This document shows positions 28,265-39,215 of a stretch of 45,086 nt of DNA, in pieces. The stretch's first letter is position 1. Each line of letters opens with the position of its first letter. Made by a program: the position numbers and the translations under genes. Below the pieces are notes generated by a model. That model was not told the origin of the DNA. It did not search any database and saw only the letters and a list, made by a program, of their open reading frames with translations. This DNA is from Acanthaster planci (Eukaryota; Echinodermata; Asteroidea; Valvatida; Acanthasteridae), in assembly GCF_001949145.1 (NCBI RefSeq), contig NW_019091454.1:952327-997412 (forward strand), given 5' to 3'.

Positions 28265-29872
28265 GAGTCAGTCAACGAGAGTAAGCGGTTCCACACGTTT
28301 GTTGCCAACCGCATGTCTAAGATTCAGTCTGCATCAGAGGTGTCCCAGTAGCATAATGTCAATTCCGCATCAAACCCGGCTGATGATGGTTCAAGGGGCT
28401 TGAAGGCGAAAGAGTTGACTGAGGGTCACCGATGGGTGACAGGGCCTGGGTTTCTCTGGAAGGGAGAGAATTATTGGCCAACTCTACCAGTGTTAGTGTC
28501 TGGGAAGATTCAAGACATTGATGAGGTGACCAGTGACGACCCGGAGGTGAAGAAGCCGTGTCAGGTTCTCTTTGTAGAGCATAGAGATGTGGTTGATGAC
28601 TTCGTGTTGTTCGAGTTCGTGTTGCTCAGCATCGAACATTCCTTGAGACCTTCAAGAGCTTGAGAGCATCTTGTCAAGAATCCCAACATGTTGAGAAATA
28701 CAATACTGAAGGGCGTAGTTCTCTTCGTAGGGTGAACCAAATGATCAGGAACGGAGTTCTGCGTGTTGGAGGCGGACTCAAAAATGCTCCGTTGGCGGAA
28801 CGTGTCGCTCATCCAGTGATTCTCCCAAGTGACCATCATGTCACTGCCTTGTTGATAGTGCGTCATCATTTGTTGGTGGGACATTCAGGAGTTGGAATGA
28901 CTTGGTCATCGCTTTGTGATAGATACTGGATCCTAAAGGGTGGTGCCACAGTCCGTCGAGTCATTGGGAAATGTTTCCATTGTAAGAGGAGAAATGCGAG
29001 GCGTGGCCAGCAGGTCATGGGTGAGCTGCCTTCTGTCCGAGTATTACCCCAGAGAGACCACCTTTCACTTTTGTGGGTGTCGACTACTTCGGGCCTCTGT
29101 ATGTCAAGCAGGGTCGTAGTCATGTGAAGCCTTATGGGTGTTTGTTTTAGGGTTGTACGGGTTGTCCAGATAGAGATTGCTCATAGCCTCGACACAGACT
29201 CGTTTATCAACGCTCTTCGAAGATTCATTTCGAGGCGTGGGAGGCCAGAGAAGATATTGAGTGACAACGGAACAAACTTTGCCTTGCGGCAATGAATCAG
29301 AACAAGATGTGTAGTGCACTTCACGAGAAGGGCATTGACTGGGAGTTTAATCCCCGACAGCAAGTCACTTTGGAGGTGCGTGGGAGCGCATGGTCAGGTC
29401 TGTTTGGAAAATCTTGAGGAGTCTTCTGCAGGAACAGATTGTTTCTGACGAGGTGCTGTTGGCCTTGATGGCTGAGGTGAAGCTATACTGAATGCCAGGC
29501 CGCTTACCAGTCTGAGCCTGGACCCGAAAGATCAGGAGCCCTTAACTCCAAATCATTTGTTGCTTCTGAAGGGTGCACCCTCAGAGTCTCCTGGTGAGTT
29601 TATTCAGAAGGATTCATATGGAAGACGTAGATGGCGTCAGACACAGTATTTGGCGAGTCAGTTCTGGAAGAGGTGGCGTCGAGAATACTTGCCATTGTTG
29701 CAGACAAGGCAGAAGTGGAACCTGCCTTAGCGAAACCTAACGGTAGATGATCTAGTCCTGGTGGCTGATGATAGTGCCCCTCGAGGTCGATGGCCTTTAG
29801 GACTAGTGTCAGGCAGGTTGATGTCAAGGTTGGAGCAAGGATCTACAGAAGACCCATTGTGAAGCTATGTCT
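28265..29872 (+). pseudogene. BEL/Pao pol: integrase region, broken
   Basis: It starts with NESKRFHTFVANRMSKIQSA (about 28273) and NPADDGSRGLKAKELTEGHR (about 28370), the end of the Pao RNase H. Then comes HRWVTGPGFLWKGENYWP. The integrase zinc finger is readable in NGVLRVGGGLKNAPLAERVA, HHVTALLIVRHHLLVGHSG and CFHCKRR (H-H-C-C). The core gives [20 protein letters not shown] with the first Asp (about 29073) and [16 protein letters not shown] with the second Asp (about 29254). The C-terminal domain reads [20 protein letters not shown] and LVLVADDSAPRGRWPLG. Several stops and frame changes (for example 28350, 29124 and 29295) make it inactive. Confidence 0.85.
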
Positions 29873-30180
29873 GTTGGAAATGAGCGACAGTGATTAGTTT
29901 TTGCATTAGCTACGCAGTAGCTTGAACAAAGATGCATTACCAGTAGTAAATTGTGAGCCTATTTTTTGAGTTGTTTCAAGTTATGTATTAACATCCAACA
30001 GGGTTTGCCAGAAGTTACCTTTCAGATGTGATCAGGCTTTAGGAGATAAGACGAATCAGTGTTCAATCGTTATGTAGTTGTTCTAAGTTTGCACTTATGT
30101 TATTGAATAAATGGTTATCCACTCCGATGTTTAAGGTTAAGGTATGATCACCCTGATGTGTAATCATAGGGGCCGGTATG
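28265..30180 (+). mobile_element. BEL/Pao LTR retrotransposon 1 (3' part of pol)
   Basis: RNase H tail, integrase zinc finger, integrase core and C-terminal domain of a BEL/Pao pol on +. Protease and RT are absent. The left edge coincides with the cut Cys-repeat gene at 28264. The right end may lead into an LTR: AGGGGCCGGTA, a purine-rich tract, precedes TGTAGCG at 30179. Confidence 0.75.
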
Positions 30181-30717
30181 TAGCGTCGTGCAGTAACATT
30201 ATTATTTGTTTAATTGCGCCCTCGCTTGTTTACTTTGGATAAGGGGGAGCACCTTGCACGGACGTTGGGCGCCATGAAAAAAGAAAACTCAGAAGGAGTC
30301 GTTAACATTCTGTATCGTGAAATTTCATATCCCTGACTCCACAAGTGTCGGTAATTATATTATGAATAGTTATTCTACAGTTGGGTCTTGTGGGGGGTAA
30401 GCATTATTTCAGGGGCGTTTAAAAAACGTAGGTTTGGATTGCATGCAAGTGTTTACTTGCGTTATGTGCGTTGTACATGAACTTCATGTAAGGCATCATT
30501 GTGCATTGTGTTTAAGGCTATTTATTCTATTTTTTCCTTTCATATAGCGAGCCTCAGTTACTCGCTCATTCACAATGATGGTATGAGGCGCGAGATCGCT
30601 AGATGACATTATTTGAAGTTTGTTGAATTAACAAATGGTGGATGAACAACTGCAAAAGTCTGCATGGTGTATATTTTGAGCGTTCAGACATGGAGAAATT
30701 TATATGTGACAGTTACA
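30181..30717. other. Possible LTR of BEL/Pao 1, otherwise non-coding
   Basis: Position after the pol and the purine-rich tract suggests LTR sequence from about 30179, but without a second LTR in the window its end cannot be set. No coding signal. Confidence 0.35.
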
Positions 30718-30977
30718 GGTAGCATAGTTTTGATCGTGCACCATGCACTGACCAGTGGAGTCAATGGCGGTGATTTGCTGTGCCGGATTTGTCAGCGCCC
30801 TCTATTATGTTGGCCTATGATGCAAGATCGGGCATCTGGAGTCTTGTTCGTGACCACCACAACGCTCAACAAGAAAACATCAAGTGAGGGTGGGCCATCT
30901 AATATTTAATGACAAGTTGGCCACATATACAGCAATAATATTCAAAATCCTAGCTATAAGATCGGCTCTTTCAGGTA
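30718..30977 (+). repeat. Dispersed repeat R1, copy 2 (uninterrupted)
   Basis: Matches 23047-23251 (first ~205 bp) and 24504-24560 (last 57 bp) in the same order and orientation, with the two halves joined at TTGGCCACATATAC. This is the empty-site counterpart of the 1.25-kb insertion. Confidence 0.9.
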
Positions 30978-31827
30978 CTTTTTTCCCTTTGGTTTTAACC
31001 CCAAAAGCTATCGAAGACTGAATTTTATTGTACCATTGAAAGTTACACTTATTTTTTTCTTTTGTTGCATCCAAAAATTATTGATGATCTGAGTTGTACA
31101 AGTATCATATAATGAGCAGTTTTACTGTAAATAGTTTCTCAAAATAAAATGAGGGTATGTGTTCTAGATTGACGCGGTGTGGGACTACCAAAGGAATGTC
31201 CGGTGGAGACATTGAGCATGGTACTCAGTCTTGGTTATGTTTATTATCTCTGCATAGATAATCTCCATCTAGGTTCATGCATGGGAAGCCCGTTCTGATA
31301 GAAAACATGATACAAAACAAGTACACGTATTTAGGAAAGATAATCCTATACGATGATTATTGAGGAATGGCAACGACAGTTAAGGATTCTGAGATTTTGG
31401 AATGGAATTTGGTGTCTAAATATTAATCACTCTTTATAAGGATCAGTTATCTAATTATATAAATTACTCCTTTAACCCAGATATTAATAAAAAGTAGTGA
31501 AACAGATTCCCTACCGTCCTTTATCCGGCCATTAGTTCCGGTATGAGTTTTACGCTCCGTGTGTGAGCGGCGTGACAGTGGCTCGCAGGCTTTTTGTTGT
31601 CATCGCGCGGTGGCGGCCTCCGCATCTAAGCTAAACTTTTCGCAACACAGCCGCCCCTTTACTGCGAGGAGTAGTTTACAAAAACACCAGAAAAGTTCCT
31701 TGTTTATAAAGAGTACTTCAACAACAAGTAAAAAGTGTGCCACAGCTTTGGCAAAGGGCAAAGTTTAGAAATAGGTTTACAGGATGGATAGTATAAAGCA
31801 TAAGGGTCGTTAAGTCAGTTGAACCCG
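30978..31827. other. Non-coding, 3' flank of BEL/Pao 2
   Basis: No gene seen. Because BEL/Pao 2 reads leftward and ends at 31828, its 3' LTR should lie here; I could not find a matching direct repeat beyond 35842. Confidence 0.35.
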
Positions 31828-33004
31828 TTAGGGGTTTGGATCATCTAAGAAGTCAGCATCTGGTTCTGCCGGCAAAAGGATGAGACGGGCAACTGGCCAA
31901 ATATATTCTCGACCACCAGTCTGCAGCTTGACAGTTCTGACCCGGCTATCTATCCCCGGCAGAGCCTCAATGACCCGTGCCACTGGCCACGAGGCACGCA
32001 ACTGCCGAGGGTCAACCATGAGGACAGCATCACCAGCCTTCAGATTATCTGCCTCACCCTTCCACTTCTGTTGCGCCTGCATGGCGGGTAAGTAGGACTG
32101 TATTAAGGCCTGGCACTGCCTCCAACGGCGGCGACTGAGTACATCCTTATCTGGATATACCAACTTAGGAGGTGCATGGTCTAGCCACCCCATGAGCAAC
32201 ATAAAGGGTGTAATCGAATCTGGGTCTGCCATGTCGGAGGAGATATAGCTCAGCAGCTCCGAGTTCAGAAGTGCCTCGACTTCGGTGAGGCTGGTGTGCA
32301 AGACTGAGGGGGAAACTATCTGATCGCATAGAGTGCCGACTTCACAGATCTTACCTCCCTCTCCCACGTGCCACCAAAGTGAGATGCAGTGGGGGGGATT
32401 AAACTTGAAGTGCACCCGATGCTTAGCGAGCTTCTCTTGGATGCTGGGAGTCATAGCGTCAAAGGCGTTTGTCATTTCGGTCTGGCCTCCCTTGAAGTTT
32501 GTGCCGTTATCGCAAAGGATCTCATGAGGGGTTCCTCCTCTGGAGCAGAAACAACTGAAAGAAAGGAGGAAAGCGTCAGAGTCAAGGGACTCTAAAAGGT
32601 TAAGATAGACAGCCCGTGTGGTGAGACATTTCCATATAATTCCATATAATTCCCCAATGCTGTTCGTGACGTTTTCCAAAACAGTCTACACCAGTGGAGT
32701 AAAATGCAGACTTTCCGATCCTAAGACGAGCCACTGGAAGATCTGCCATCTTGGGCACCGATGGACGCCCTCTTTTTCTCAGGCAGCCCGAGCAGCGACT
32801 CTGCAAGCTGCGAATAGCCTGGCGGCTTCGCAACACCCAAAATCGGCGGCAGAGATCAGCTAGAACTGTTCCAGTTCCACAATGTCCAAGACGACTGTCT
32901 GCCTCCTGAATAAGAAGGCGAGTAATGGGGTGCTTGGGATCCCAGACAAACAGGTGCTTCATTGTCTCATCCATCGATTGGGATTGACGGAGCCTTCTTT
33001 CCAC
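31828..33004 (-). pseudogene. BEL/Pao 2 integrase
   Basis: The first frame (33004-32600) has the zinc-finger region SRLGHCGTGTVLADLCRRFW, RSLQSRCSGCLRKRGRP and MADLPVARLRIGKSAF, then DCFGKRHEQHWG with the first Asp. The second frame (32679-31828) continues with TTRAVYLNLLESLDSDAFLL and RGGTPHEILCDNGTNFKG (second Asp). It then has RVHFKFNPPHCISLWWHVGE, where the catalytic Glu is expected but WWHVGE replaces the usual arrangement. The C-terminal domain gives RRRWRQCQALIQSYLPAMQA, AGDAVLMVDPRQLRASWPVA and IWPVARLILLP. A 10-12-bp direct duplication (TTCCATATAA, 32629-32656) lies where the frames overlap and may have caused the shift. This is the longest unbroken mobile-element frame in the window (283 codons). 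Confidence 0.85.
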
Positions 33005-33019
33005 CCGGATAACTTGGCA

Positions 33020-34260
33020 TTAGGTATCTAATTCTGGGGCAAGGCTGGCAAGACGACTCTTCCAGGACACATCTTTGTTGGCACGAAGTGCCACAACATC
33101 TTCTGGAAAGCTGTCAGCTTGCACTCGTCGGTATAGGAGTTCCTCCGTTTTCAAACGATCAACTGCGGTAAGAAAGTCGGGCTTTGGGTTTCTCTTAGAC
33201 TCAGAAACGGCAGCAGCATAACCTTCAACTATGTCTTCCCAGGAGGCATGTTTAGTGAAGTCGACATTCGTCTGCGGCTCCGCAAAGGCGACAGTATGTG
33301 CAGCAAACCCTTGATGTTTGAGGTCCGCTTCCACCTCTTCTCGTTTACTCTGGTCTGGCAAGACTGGCCATTGCTCCCTTGGAAGGGGCAGGAACGGCGG
33401 GCAATGCTAACGGCTGCTCTTGCCTAACTGATCAAGCATTAGACCTCTAGTAAGATAGTCAGCTGGATTGTTTCCTGAATCGACATATCTCCAAAGTATG
33501 TGGTCAGTAAGTCTCTGGATTTCAGCAATGCAGACTCCAACGTATCGACAGGATTCAGACTTGATCCACGACAACACTGTTATACTATCACTCCAAGAAG
33601 TAATTTTCATCTCATCCACAACAAGTCTGTTAACTCAGCTCCACTCACGGCTGCTTGGAGTTCTAGGCGGGGCATGGTTAGGACAAGCTTTGGATCAAGC
33701 CTTGAACGAGACATCACAACCCTCACACTGATATCAGAGGGGGAAACTGTGGCTCTTAAATAGGCCACGGCACCGCAGGCCTTCTCCGAGGCATCGGTGA
33801 ACACATGCAGTTCACATTTGGCATGACCAGGCATGAAGTGATTTGGGATGTAGCACTGGGGAAAGATAATCCTGGGTAGGTCTGCAAGCTCCTCTCGCCA
33901 TTGGAGGTGTTTTGCTCGCAGCCCTTCTTCCCCTACATCGGAAATCTCGTCATCCCAATTCAGAGGCTGTTCCCATAGCTCTTGCAGCAACATCTTACCC
34001 CTGACAGCATAAGGCATTAGGTAACCAAGAAGGTCCTTGCCTGCGCACTGCATAACATTGCTGAGTATGGTTCCTCTGGTCGGAATCGGGTTGTCTCTGA
34101 AAACTATCTGGTAGTTTAATGTATCATCCTGAAAGTTCCATCTGGGACCTAGGGCAGCCTCCTCAGGGGAACTGCCATTCAGGTTAATCCAACAGTCTGC
34201 ATTGGTGGAGCGAGCTTCAAGTGGGAGTTCACTAACTACAGACGGACATTGCTGACCCAC
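33020..34260 (-). pseudogene. BEL/Pao 2 RT thumb/RNase H region
   Basis: Frame 34260-33607 reads GTILSNVMQCAGKDLLGYLM, VRGKMLLQELWEQPLNWDDE and the RNase H start CELHVFTDASEKACGAVAYL (first Asp), then LTMPRLELQAAVSGAEL (Glu). Frame 33619-33407 continues with TSWSDSITVLSWIKSESCRY (Asp) and YVDSGNNPADYLTRGLMLDQ (final Asp). The linker 33361-33020 leads to the integrase zinc finger. The acidic residues of RNase H are all kept, but two frame changes and a stop separate the parts. Confidence 0.85.
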
Positions 34261-34296
34261 TTAACTACTGGGAACCCCCCAACCCCAGAGAATGGA

Positions 34297-35002
34297 CTAA
34301 CATCTCCACCAACACCTTCGCCTCTTTGGCGGTCGGTTTTCCGTCCAGACATTATCGACGTACAAGGCTTCAAGTACAATTCTGACTACATCAGGATCTT
34401 CAGCGTTATCGTTCACATGCTTCTGGAGAGCGTATGTGGCGCAGCAAGGGCTGCAGGTTGTCCCAAAGGGCAACACGTTCCACTCGAACTCAGTTGGTTC
34501 GGCCTCAGACCAAAGCTCCCTTCCATAGGAAACGAAGTGCTGAACGGTCCTCTTCGCGGATTTGGACACAGTGAAACATTGCCTGTCTGTCTCCAGAGAC
34601 AGCAACAGGGTGTCGACGAAACCTCAACAGTACTCCAACCAAAGTGGATCCATGGCTGGGACCACATAGCAGACGGTCATTTAGGGATTCGCCCTGGTAT
34701 TTGAAAGTGCAGTTAAACACAAAGTGTTTGCTATTCTGCTTAACAACGTAATATGGGATATACCAGTGGCGCTGGATGGAGTTCACCTTTCTCTCAGTAC
34801 CTGCAGTACTAACAAGTCGGGCTTCTCTCAATTCTCGTACCTTCTTGTCATTGACTTCGGCAAGATCGGGGCTCCTCTTGAGGCGCTGTTCATTTCTTCG
34901 CAGTGCTGGCAAAACTGAGAAAGCTGGACTGGAAAGTGTATCTTCCTCACACCTCCACAAGAGTGGTGTTGCCACTCGTCGCACACCGTTTAACCTCCAC
35001 AT
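34297..35002 (-). pseudogene. BEL/Pao 2 reverse transcriptase
   Basis: Frame 35002-34505 has RHWYIPYYVVKQNSKHFVFN, GESLNDRLLCGPSHGSTLVG and VLLRFRRHPVAVSGDRQAMF. The motif A Asp (usually D-I) is present as GDRQAMFHCV. Frame 34605-34297 continues with FEWNVLPFGTTCSPCCATYA (motif B) and VLEALYVDNVWT. Motif C is YVDN instead of Y-V-D-D, so the second catalytic Asp is lost. One frameshift near 34550-34605. Confidence 0.85.
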
Positions 35003-35075
35003 ACGTTGACTTAGATTCCAAAAGATCTATTGCTCTTTGATCTTGTTTGGACCAGGTGACCTGTTTCCGCTCATT

Positions 35076-35842
35076 TTACATCTGTACATCATTCTGCCAC
35101 ATCCTGCAGACGCTTTCATGCAAAACCTCGTCGGCTTCACGGCTAGTAAGCCCTTGCAGGTGATTCACCTCCCCTCTACATCGGTGGGTGAGCACCGGGC
35201 CCTGCACTGCCCAACCTAATTTGGTTCTAACAGCGACTGGCGCTCCCTCTAGGCCAAAGTGGCTCTCGATTGGGACAATAAGGTCTGCTCTGCCACTGCC
35301 AATTAACATAAGAGGGTGAACATCTTTTCAATCGGCAAGTGGAAGACCTCTGAGATGGGGGCCACCTTCGCTGAAGCTCTGTTGCGGGGACCGAATGCTC
35401 GGAAAGCCTCAGCATAGGGGACGAGAAGACCTGGGATACCTCGATTCTATTATTTGAGTCACTCTCGGGCGCCATCTCAAGATTCAGCACGGTCCCTCTA
35501 CAGGGAGTACATTCTTCTCGAGCTGTTGCGATAGGCATCTCGGTTTTCTTCCCCTTGAGATTGAGGGCCTTGACAGACTCTGGCAGCACCATTGAGAAGT
35601 TTGCTGCATCATCAAGGAGCCAATGAGTCTTAAGTTGAGATCCATTGCCGTATAGAATAACAAGTACAATCTTCATGCTTATTTGGCTTGGGCTCCATGG
35701 ATTCCCATCTCCATAGAATGCAGAGATATTGGGATTGAAACCAGAGTAATAGACTCCATAGCCCGGTCGCTTGATGAGATTCTGAAGGGGCATAATCATT
35801 TCCGTATTTGTCATCCAACAAATGTGTCAGTAAAACACACAA
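35076..35842 (-). pseudogene. BEL/Pao 2 aspartic protease-like region
   Basis: Frame 35814-35227 has THWLLDDAANFSMVLPESVK, corresponding to the D-x-G-S-x-x-S active site of Pao proteases, but the Gly/Ser are replaced (LLDDAAN). Frame 35309-35076 continues with MLIGSGRADLIVPIESHFGL and GAPVAVRTKLGWAVQGPVL, the block that typically precedes the Pao RT. Degraded but recognisable by order and motifs. Confidence 0.75.
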
Positions 35843-36489
35843 TAGGTTTATAGTTTAATCTTCAATTACATCTATCACATTAAAAATGTTGGTTGTTTGC
35901 AAGGGACCTTCAACTAACCTTGTGCATGAATGGTATTTGTTACATGCGGGTTGGATAATTTTTATTAACATTTTATACACGTTTCACAATAACAATTTTT
36001 TACAGTTCTTCTAGAATTTTTCAAGACTTTTGTATACTAATCGGTAAAGTTGAGGCATATATTTGTTCAAATCTTGCCCATTTTCCATCATAAACAATAT
36101 CCAGTAAATTAGAGTTTATAATCTATATACTAGTTACTCGTCGCGTTAAGGATTGAAGGGAAAATTGCCAAACTTTTATTATTGTAGAATCCCCAAAATA
36201 CTTGCAGAAGTGTTGGAACAATAAAGAAAATTTACTTGACATCTCACTTGCTTTTTGTGTCTATTGTTTCAGTTACCCCATTGAATTAGAATCCTACTTT
36301 CCAAGTAAATGTACTGTCTACCAATCATAAGGCTTTTAAAAATTGAAATCACATGTCCATCAACTAAATATTTGCTGCAAGTACATAACCAAGGTATGTT
36401 TGGTAAAGTATGTTTACTGGTATTACTGGTTTACTGGTATATGCCAGTATATAAGACGGAAACATAACACTGTATGGTGGTCTATCTCA
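35843..36489. other. Non-coding, AT-rich
   Basis: No coding signal and no clear LTR. A gag gene of BEL/Pao 2 would be expected here but is not seen, so the element seems truncated at this side. Confidence 0.4.
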
Positions 36490-37760
36490 TCAAGAATCAT
36501 TCTTCTGAGGCTTTCGTACAAATTCATTCCCTCTTGAACAGTAACAGGCACAGACACAACGCTCCTCTATCAGGATTGTACAAAGCTCGAACACAGATTC
36601 ATCGCAAGGGCATCGACGTTTGTAGATGCACTCACTGCTGCATACGTCAATTTCATCTTGAGGCACCTCTACCAGGAAGTTATTTGCTCCATGATGGAGC
36701 TGTGGTATAGTATGCATTAGCATGGGGCGTCCAAATGGGCTATGGCAATTTCTTAAGGGGGCTATATGATGGGCATTCCACTCCTTTACAAAAGTGTCCA
36801 GTTCTCCCTAAAGTTTTTGAAATTTAAATAAAAGTCTTTTAATAACATTTCATTGATTATTGGTGTATTATTATATCATTGGTGTATGAAGATACACCAG
36901 CCTGAATACTGTGCAAAAATCATACTTTCCAAGACTAGTTCATGTGGAACTCACCTGGATTATATTCAGAAAGCAAAGCTCCAGCAGAGATTTGTCTACA
37001 AGATCTCCACTGAAATAGCCTTCTTCTTTCAGTTGGCAGAAGAAGGCTATTCAAAATTGAGTGAAGTGTTTTCTAAGCATGTCCCACTAAAACTCAATCC
37101 TTTGGTTATTTTTGACTTTTTCCCTGCATGAAACTCTTGTCTTTAGCAAATGAATAATCATGATCCCTTCTAAGAAACTGCTGCATCGGTCGGATGTGAG
37201 TGTTTTTAGTTCCAAGATCAGCTCTTATGATTCTTGGGCATCCCATGGTAGAGCGTACCGCGTTCACGTAATATCCCGCAAAGAGCAGGGTTACTGCTCA
37301 ATGTATATGCTTCGAGCCACAAAACACGCCTCGAGAAACCATCATTAGGCCTAGATCCATTACTGCATATTCCCTAAGGTTTGCAATTACCGTAAGAGTC
37401 AACATGCCACATATAATTTGGACCACGAACTGGATATAGTCGTCTTTGTAATCTCTTCCTTGCCCTCGTTTCGACTCCATTTGGATCTAAAATTTCAAGT
37501 AACAGGCGCATGGTTTCTTTATCGGTGTTCAAGCCATGCACTTCAGGTGCATCCATCGGTAAGCCTGCGGACTATTGCAACTGTTCTTGTAGAAAACAGG
37601 CAACATCTATCACATTTTGATTTTTATTTCTACAGAACAGACAAAGATTTCCCAATTTTCGACAGAGTGTTCGCGTACTTATTAATACGCTTTGATCAAT
37701 TAGGAGAATATTAAGAATTTCCTCGTAAGCTAGACCAAGAAGTAGCATCGAATGAAGCAC
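36490..37760 (-). pseudogene. Integrase-domain (rve type) multicopy gene, decayed
   Basis: Minus-strand pieces in order: an N-terminal stretch (37760-37572), MDAPEVHGLNTDKETMRLLL (37556), then KRLQRRLYPVRGPNYMWHVD with the first catalytic Asp, followed by SYGNCKP. MGCPRIIRADLGTKNTHI holds the second Asp (about 37240-37190), and NNQRIEF the catalytic Glu (about 37110). LLELCFLNIIQVSS and DVCSSECIYKRRCPCDESVF (about 36640) complete the C-terminal part. This order matches a multicopy integrase-core protein I know from many invertebrate and fish genomes, usually of unknown function. Stops and frameshifts are frequent, so it is dead. No LTR or RT accompanies it. Confidence 0.7.
37015..37050. repeat. 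Perfect 13-bp hairpin inside the integrase pseudogene
   Basis: ATAGCCTTCTTCT (37015-37027) and AGAAGAAGGCTAT (37038-37050) are exact reverse complements with a 10-base loop. Confidence 0.8.
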
Positions 37761-38536
37761 TCACGCTCTTGTCGTGCCATACTTGCAGGAACGCCTGAGA
37801 AATCCGTAATAACGAATTAATAATCCTTATTAACGAATTATGAAAACATACATGTACTTGCCGTGGCACTAATGGGCTTTCGTACAAAGGAAATTACTGC
37901 ATTAAGTTTGTAACTATTATTGTACATAGTCTAAATGATTACCAACATGTAGGGAAAAAAGGCATGGATGCCAGTCTAATTAATTAATTATGAATGCATG
38001 CGTTGACCACTCAGCGGTGCGTAGAGCACTAGGTCTGGGCGCTTGCGGCGTACTTAGGGCGCGCATTGTTAGTTTCGCTGCTGGGTCGCAGAGTGACAGG
38101 ATCGCCGCCGAACGTTGTGAGCATTACATTGCGCCGACTGTGAGGTAGCGTGGGACGCTGCACTGGAGAGCGCTGCATCGTGTCGACCGGTAGGTGGAAT
38201 AGTGTATGTAGTAGTGAACCGTTCACTGGGTCTTGGTTAAAGTGGGAACAGTCTAGAGCGTAAGGTGTAAGCCCTTGGCTGAGAGCTAGTGGTACAGTGA
38301 TTCGTTTTGGATTGTTTGCCATCTGTGAACACCGTAGGTGGGGTGACGGCTGGGTTGCGATCCGGGTGTCTTTGAACTGGCATGCCTTCAGGGTTACTGG
38401 GAGCACTCTGGTTCCTGTAAGGGTTATTATCCCTTGGATTAATGGACCGTGGGTAGTGAGGGTTTTATCCCTTGTTTGATTAACACTCCACGTAGATTAT
38501 CACTGCTTGCCAGTAGTGTGTAACGTCGGCAATTAG
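37761..38536. other. Non-coding
   Basis: No gene seen. The first part is AT-rich (TTAATTAATTAATTATG near 37978); 38000-38520 is more GC-rich without recognised structure. Confidence 0.4.
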
Positions 38537-38663
38537 CCTTTTAGAGGTATGGCAGACACAATAGGAGGGCGCTGTTTGGTTGGGGTAAAATCTTTTGTGT
38601 TTGCTCCAAATTTACCATTTCAAACTTGCGCCCTCCTACTGTGTCCGCCATACTTCTAAAAGG
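38537..38663. mobile_element. 127-bp palindromic MITE
   Basis: CCTTTTAGAGGTATGGCAGA... (38537-38572) pairs with 38628-38663 (...CCATACTTCTAAAAGG): 36-bp terminal inverted repeats with a few mismatches around a 55-bp centre. No coding capacity. The target duplication is not clear. Confidence 0.85.
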
Positions 38664-38988
38664 GTAAGGATCTGAGGCTTATTGAATTGCCTTGTGAGGT
38701 GTATTGTATAAATAAACCTTGTGTTTGATATGCCTCGTTGATTTATATTTCTAATAAACCTATTGCACTGATTTATTGTCCTTGGAAATACTGTGTCACT
38801 GTGAGGTTTATTAAGGTTTCCCTGTATTTCCTTGCTCTGATACCAGTATTTATCTGTCTTTCCTAAGTGGTGGTAAATTTCCACCAAACGAACTGCTCCT
38901 AGGCTTAGTCCGCCGTTCGTTAGCTGATACCCCCTTAATGGTGTCAGGGTAGCCGCTCATCCTTGCGCAAGGTTAATAAATATATTTG
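38664..38988. other. Non-coding
   Basis: AT-rich, no gene seen. It runs into the 86-bp dispersed repeat. Confidence 0.4.
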
Positions 38989-39074
38989 TGGGGTCAGGCA
39001 AGGTCAATTCCATCTTCCGATCAGGCCAGTCTGCTGGTCCGCCACAAGAGGTGTCAGTTGTCCCGCCACAATAC
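38989..39074 (-). repeat. 86-bp dispersed repeat, copy 2 (inverted)
   Basis: Reverse complement of 21601-21686 with scattered differences, for example CCGATCAGGCCAGTCTGC against GCAGACTGGCCTGATCGG. Same length. Confidence 0.85.
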
Positions 39075-39215
39075 ACTGGCAGGATAGACAGCAGTTAAAG
39101 ACAGATGTGGTAGATGTTGAGACCAAACCTTTACAGAATGGAAGTAGATTGGCAAAATTACATGATCTGACTTTCATTATTCAAACTAATAAGGTAGGTT
39201 TGGAAATAATTAGTG

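Larger units (their letters stand above)
31828..35842 (-). mobile_element. BEL/Pao LTR retrotransposon 2 (pol nearly complete)
   Basis: The minus strand carries, in order, an aspartic protease-like region, RT, RNase H, integrase zinc finger, integrase core and C-terminal domain over 4 kb, the full Pao pol order. Frames change several times. Gag and LTRs were not identified. It differs in sequence from BEL/Pao 1 and is opposite in direction. Confidence 0.85.

Noticed and set aside
28561-29123. Minus-strand frames opposite BEL/Pao 1
   Set aside because: Antisense shadows of the integrase region; no motifs.
37996-38080. tRNA or tRNA-derived SINE (ACTCAGCGGTGCGTAGAGCAC resembles an A box)
   Set aside because: No B box with GGTTCRANNCC at the right distance and no cloverleaf pairing.
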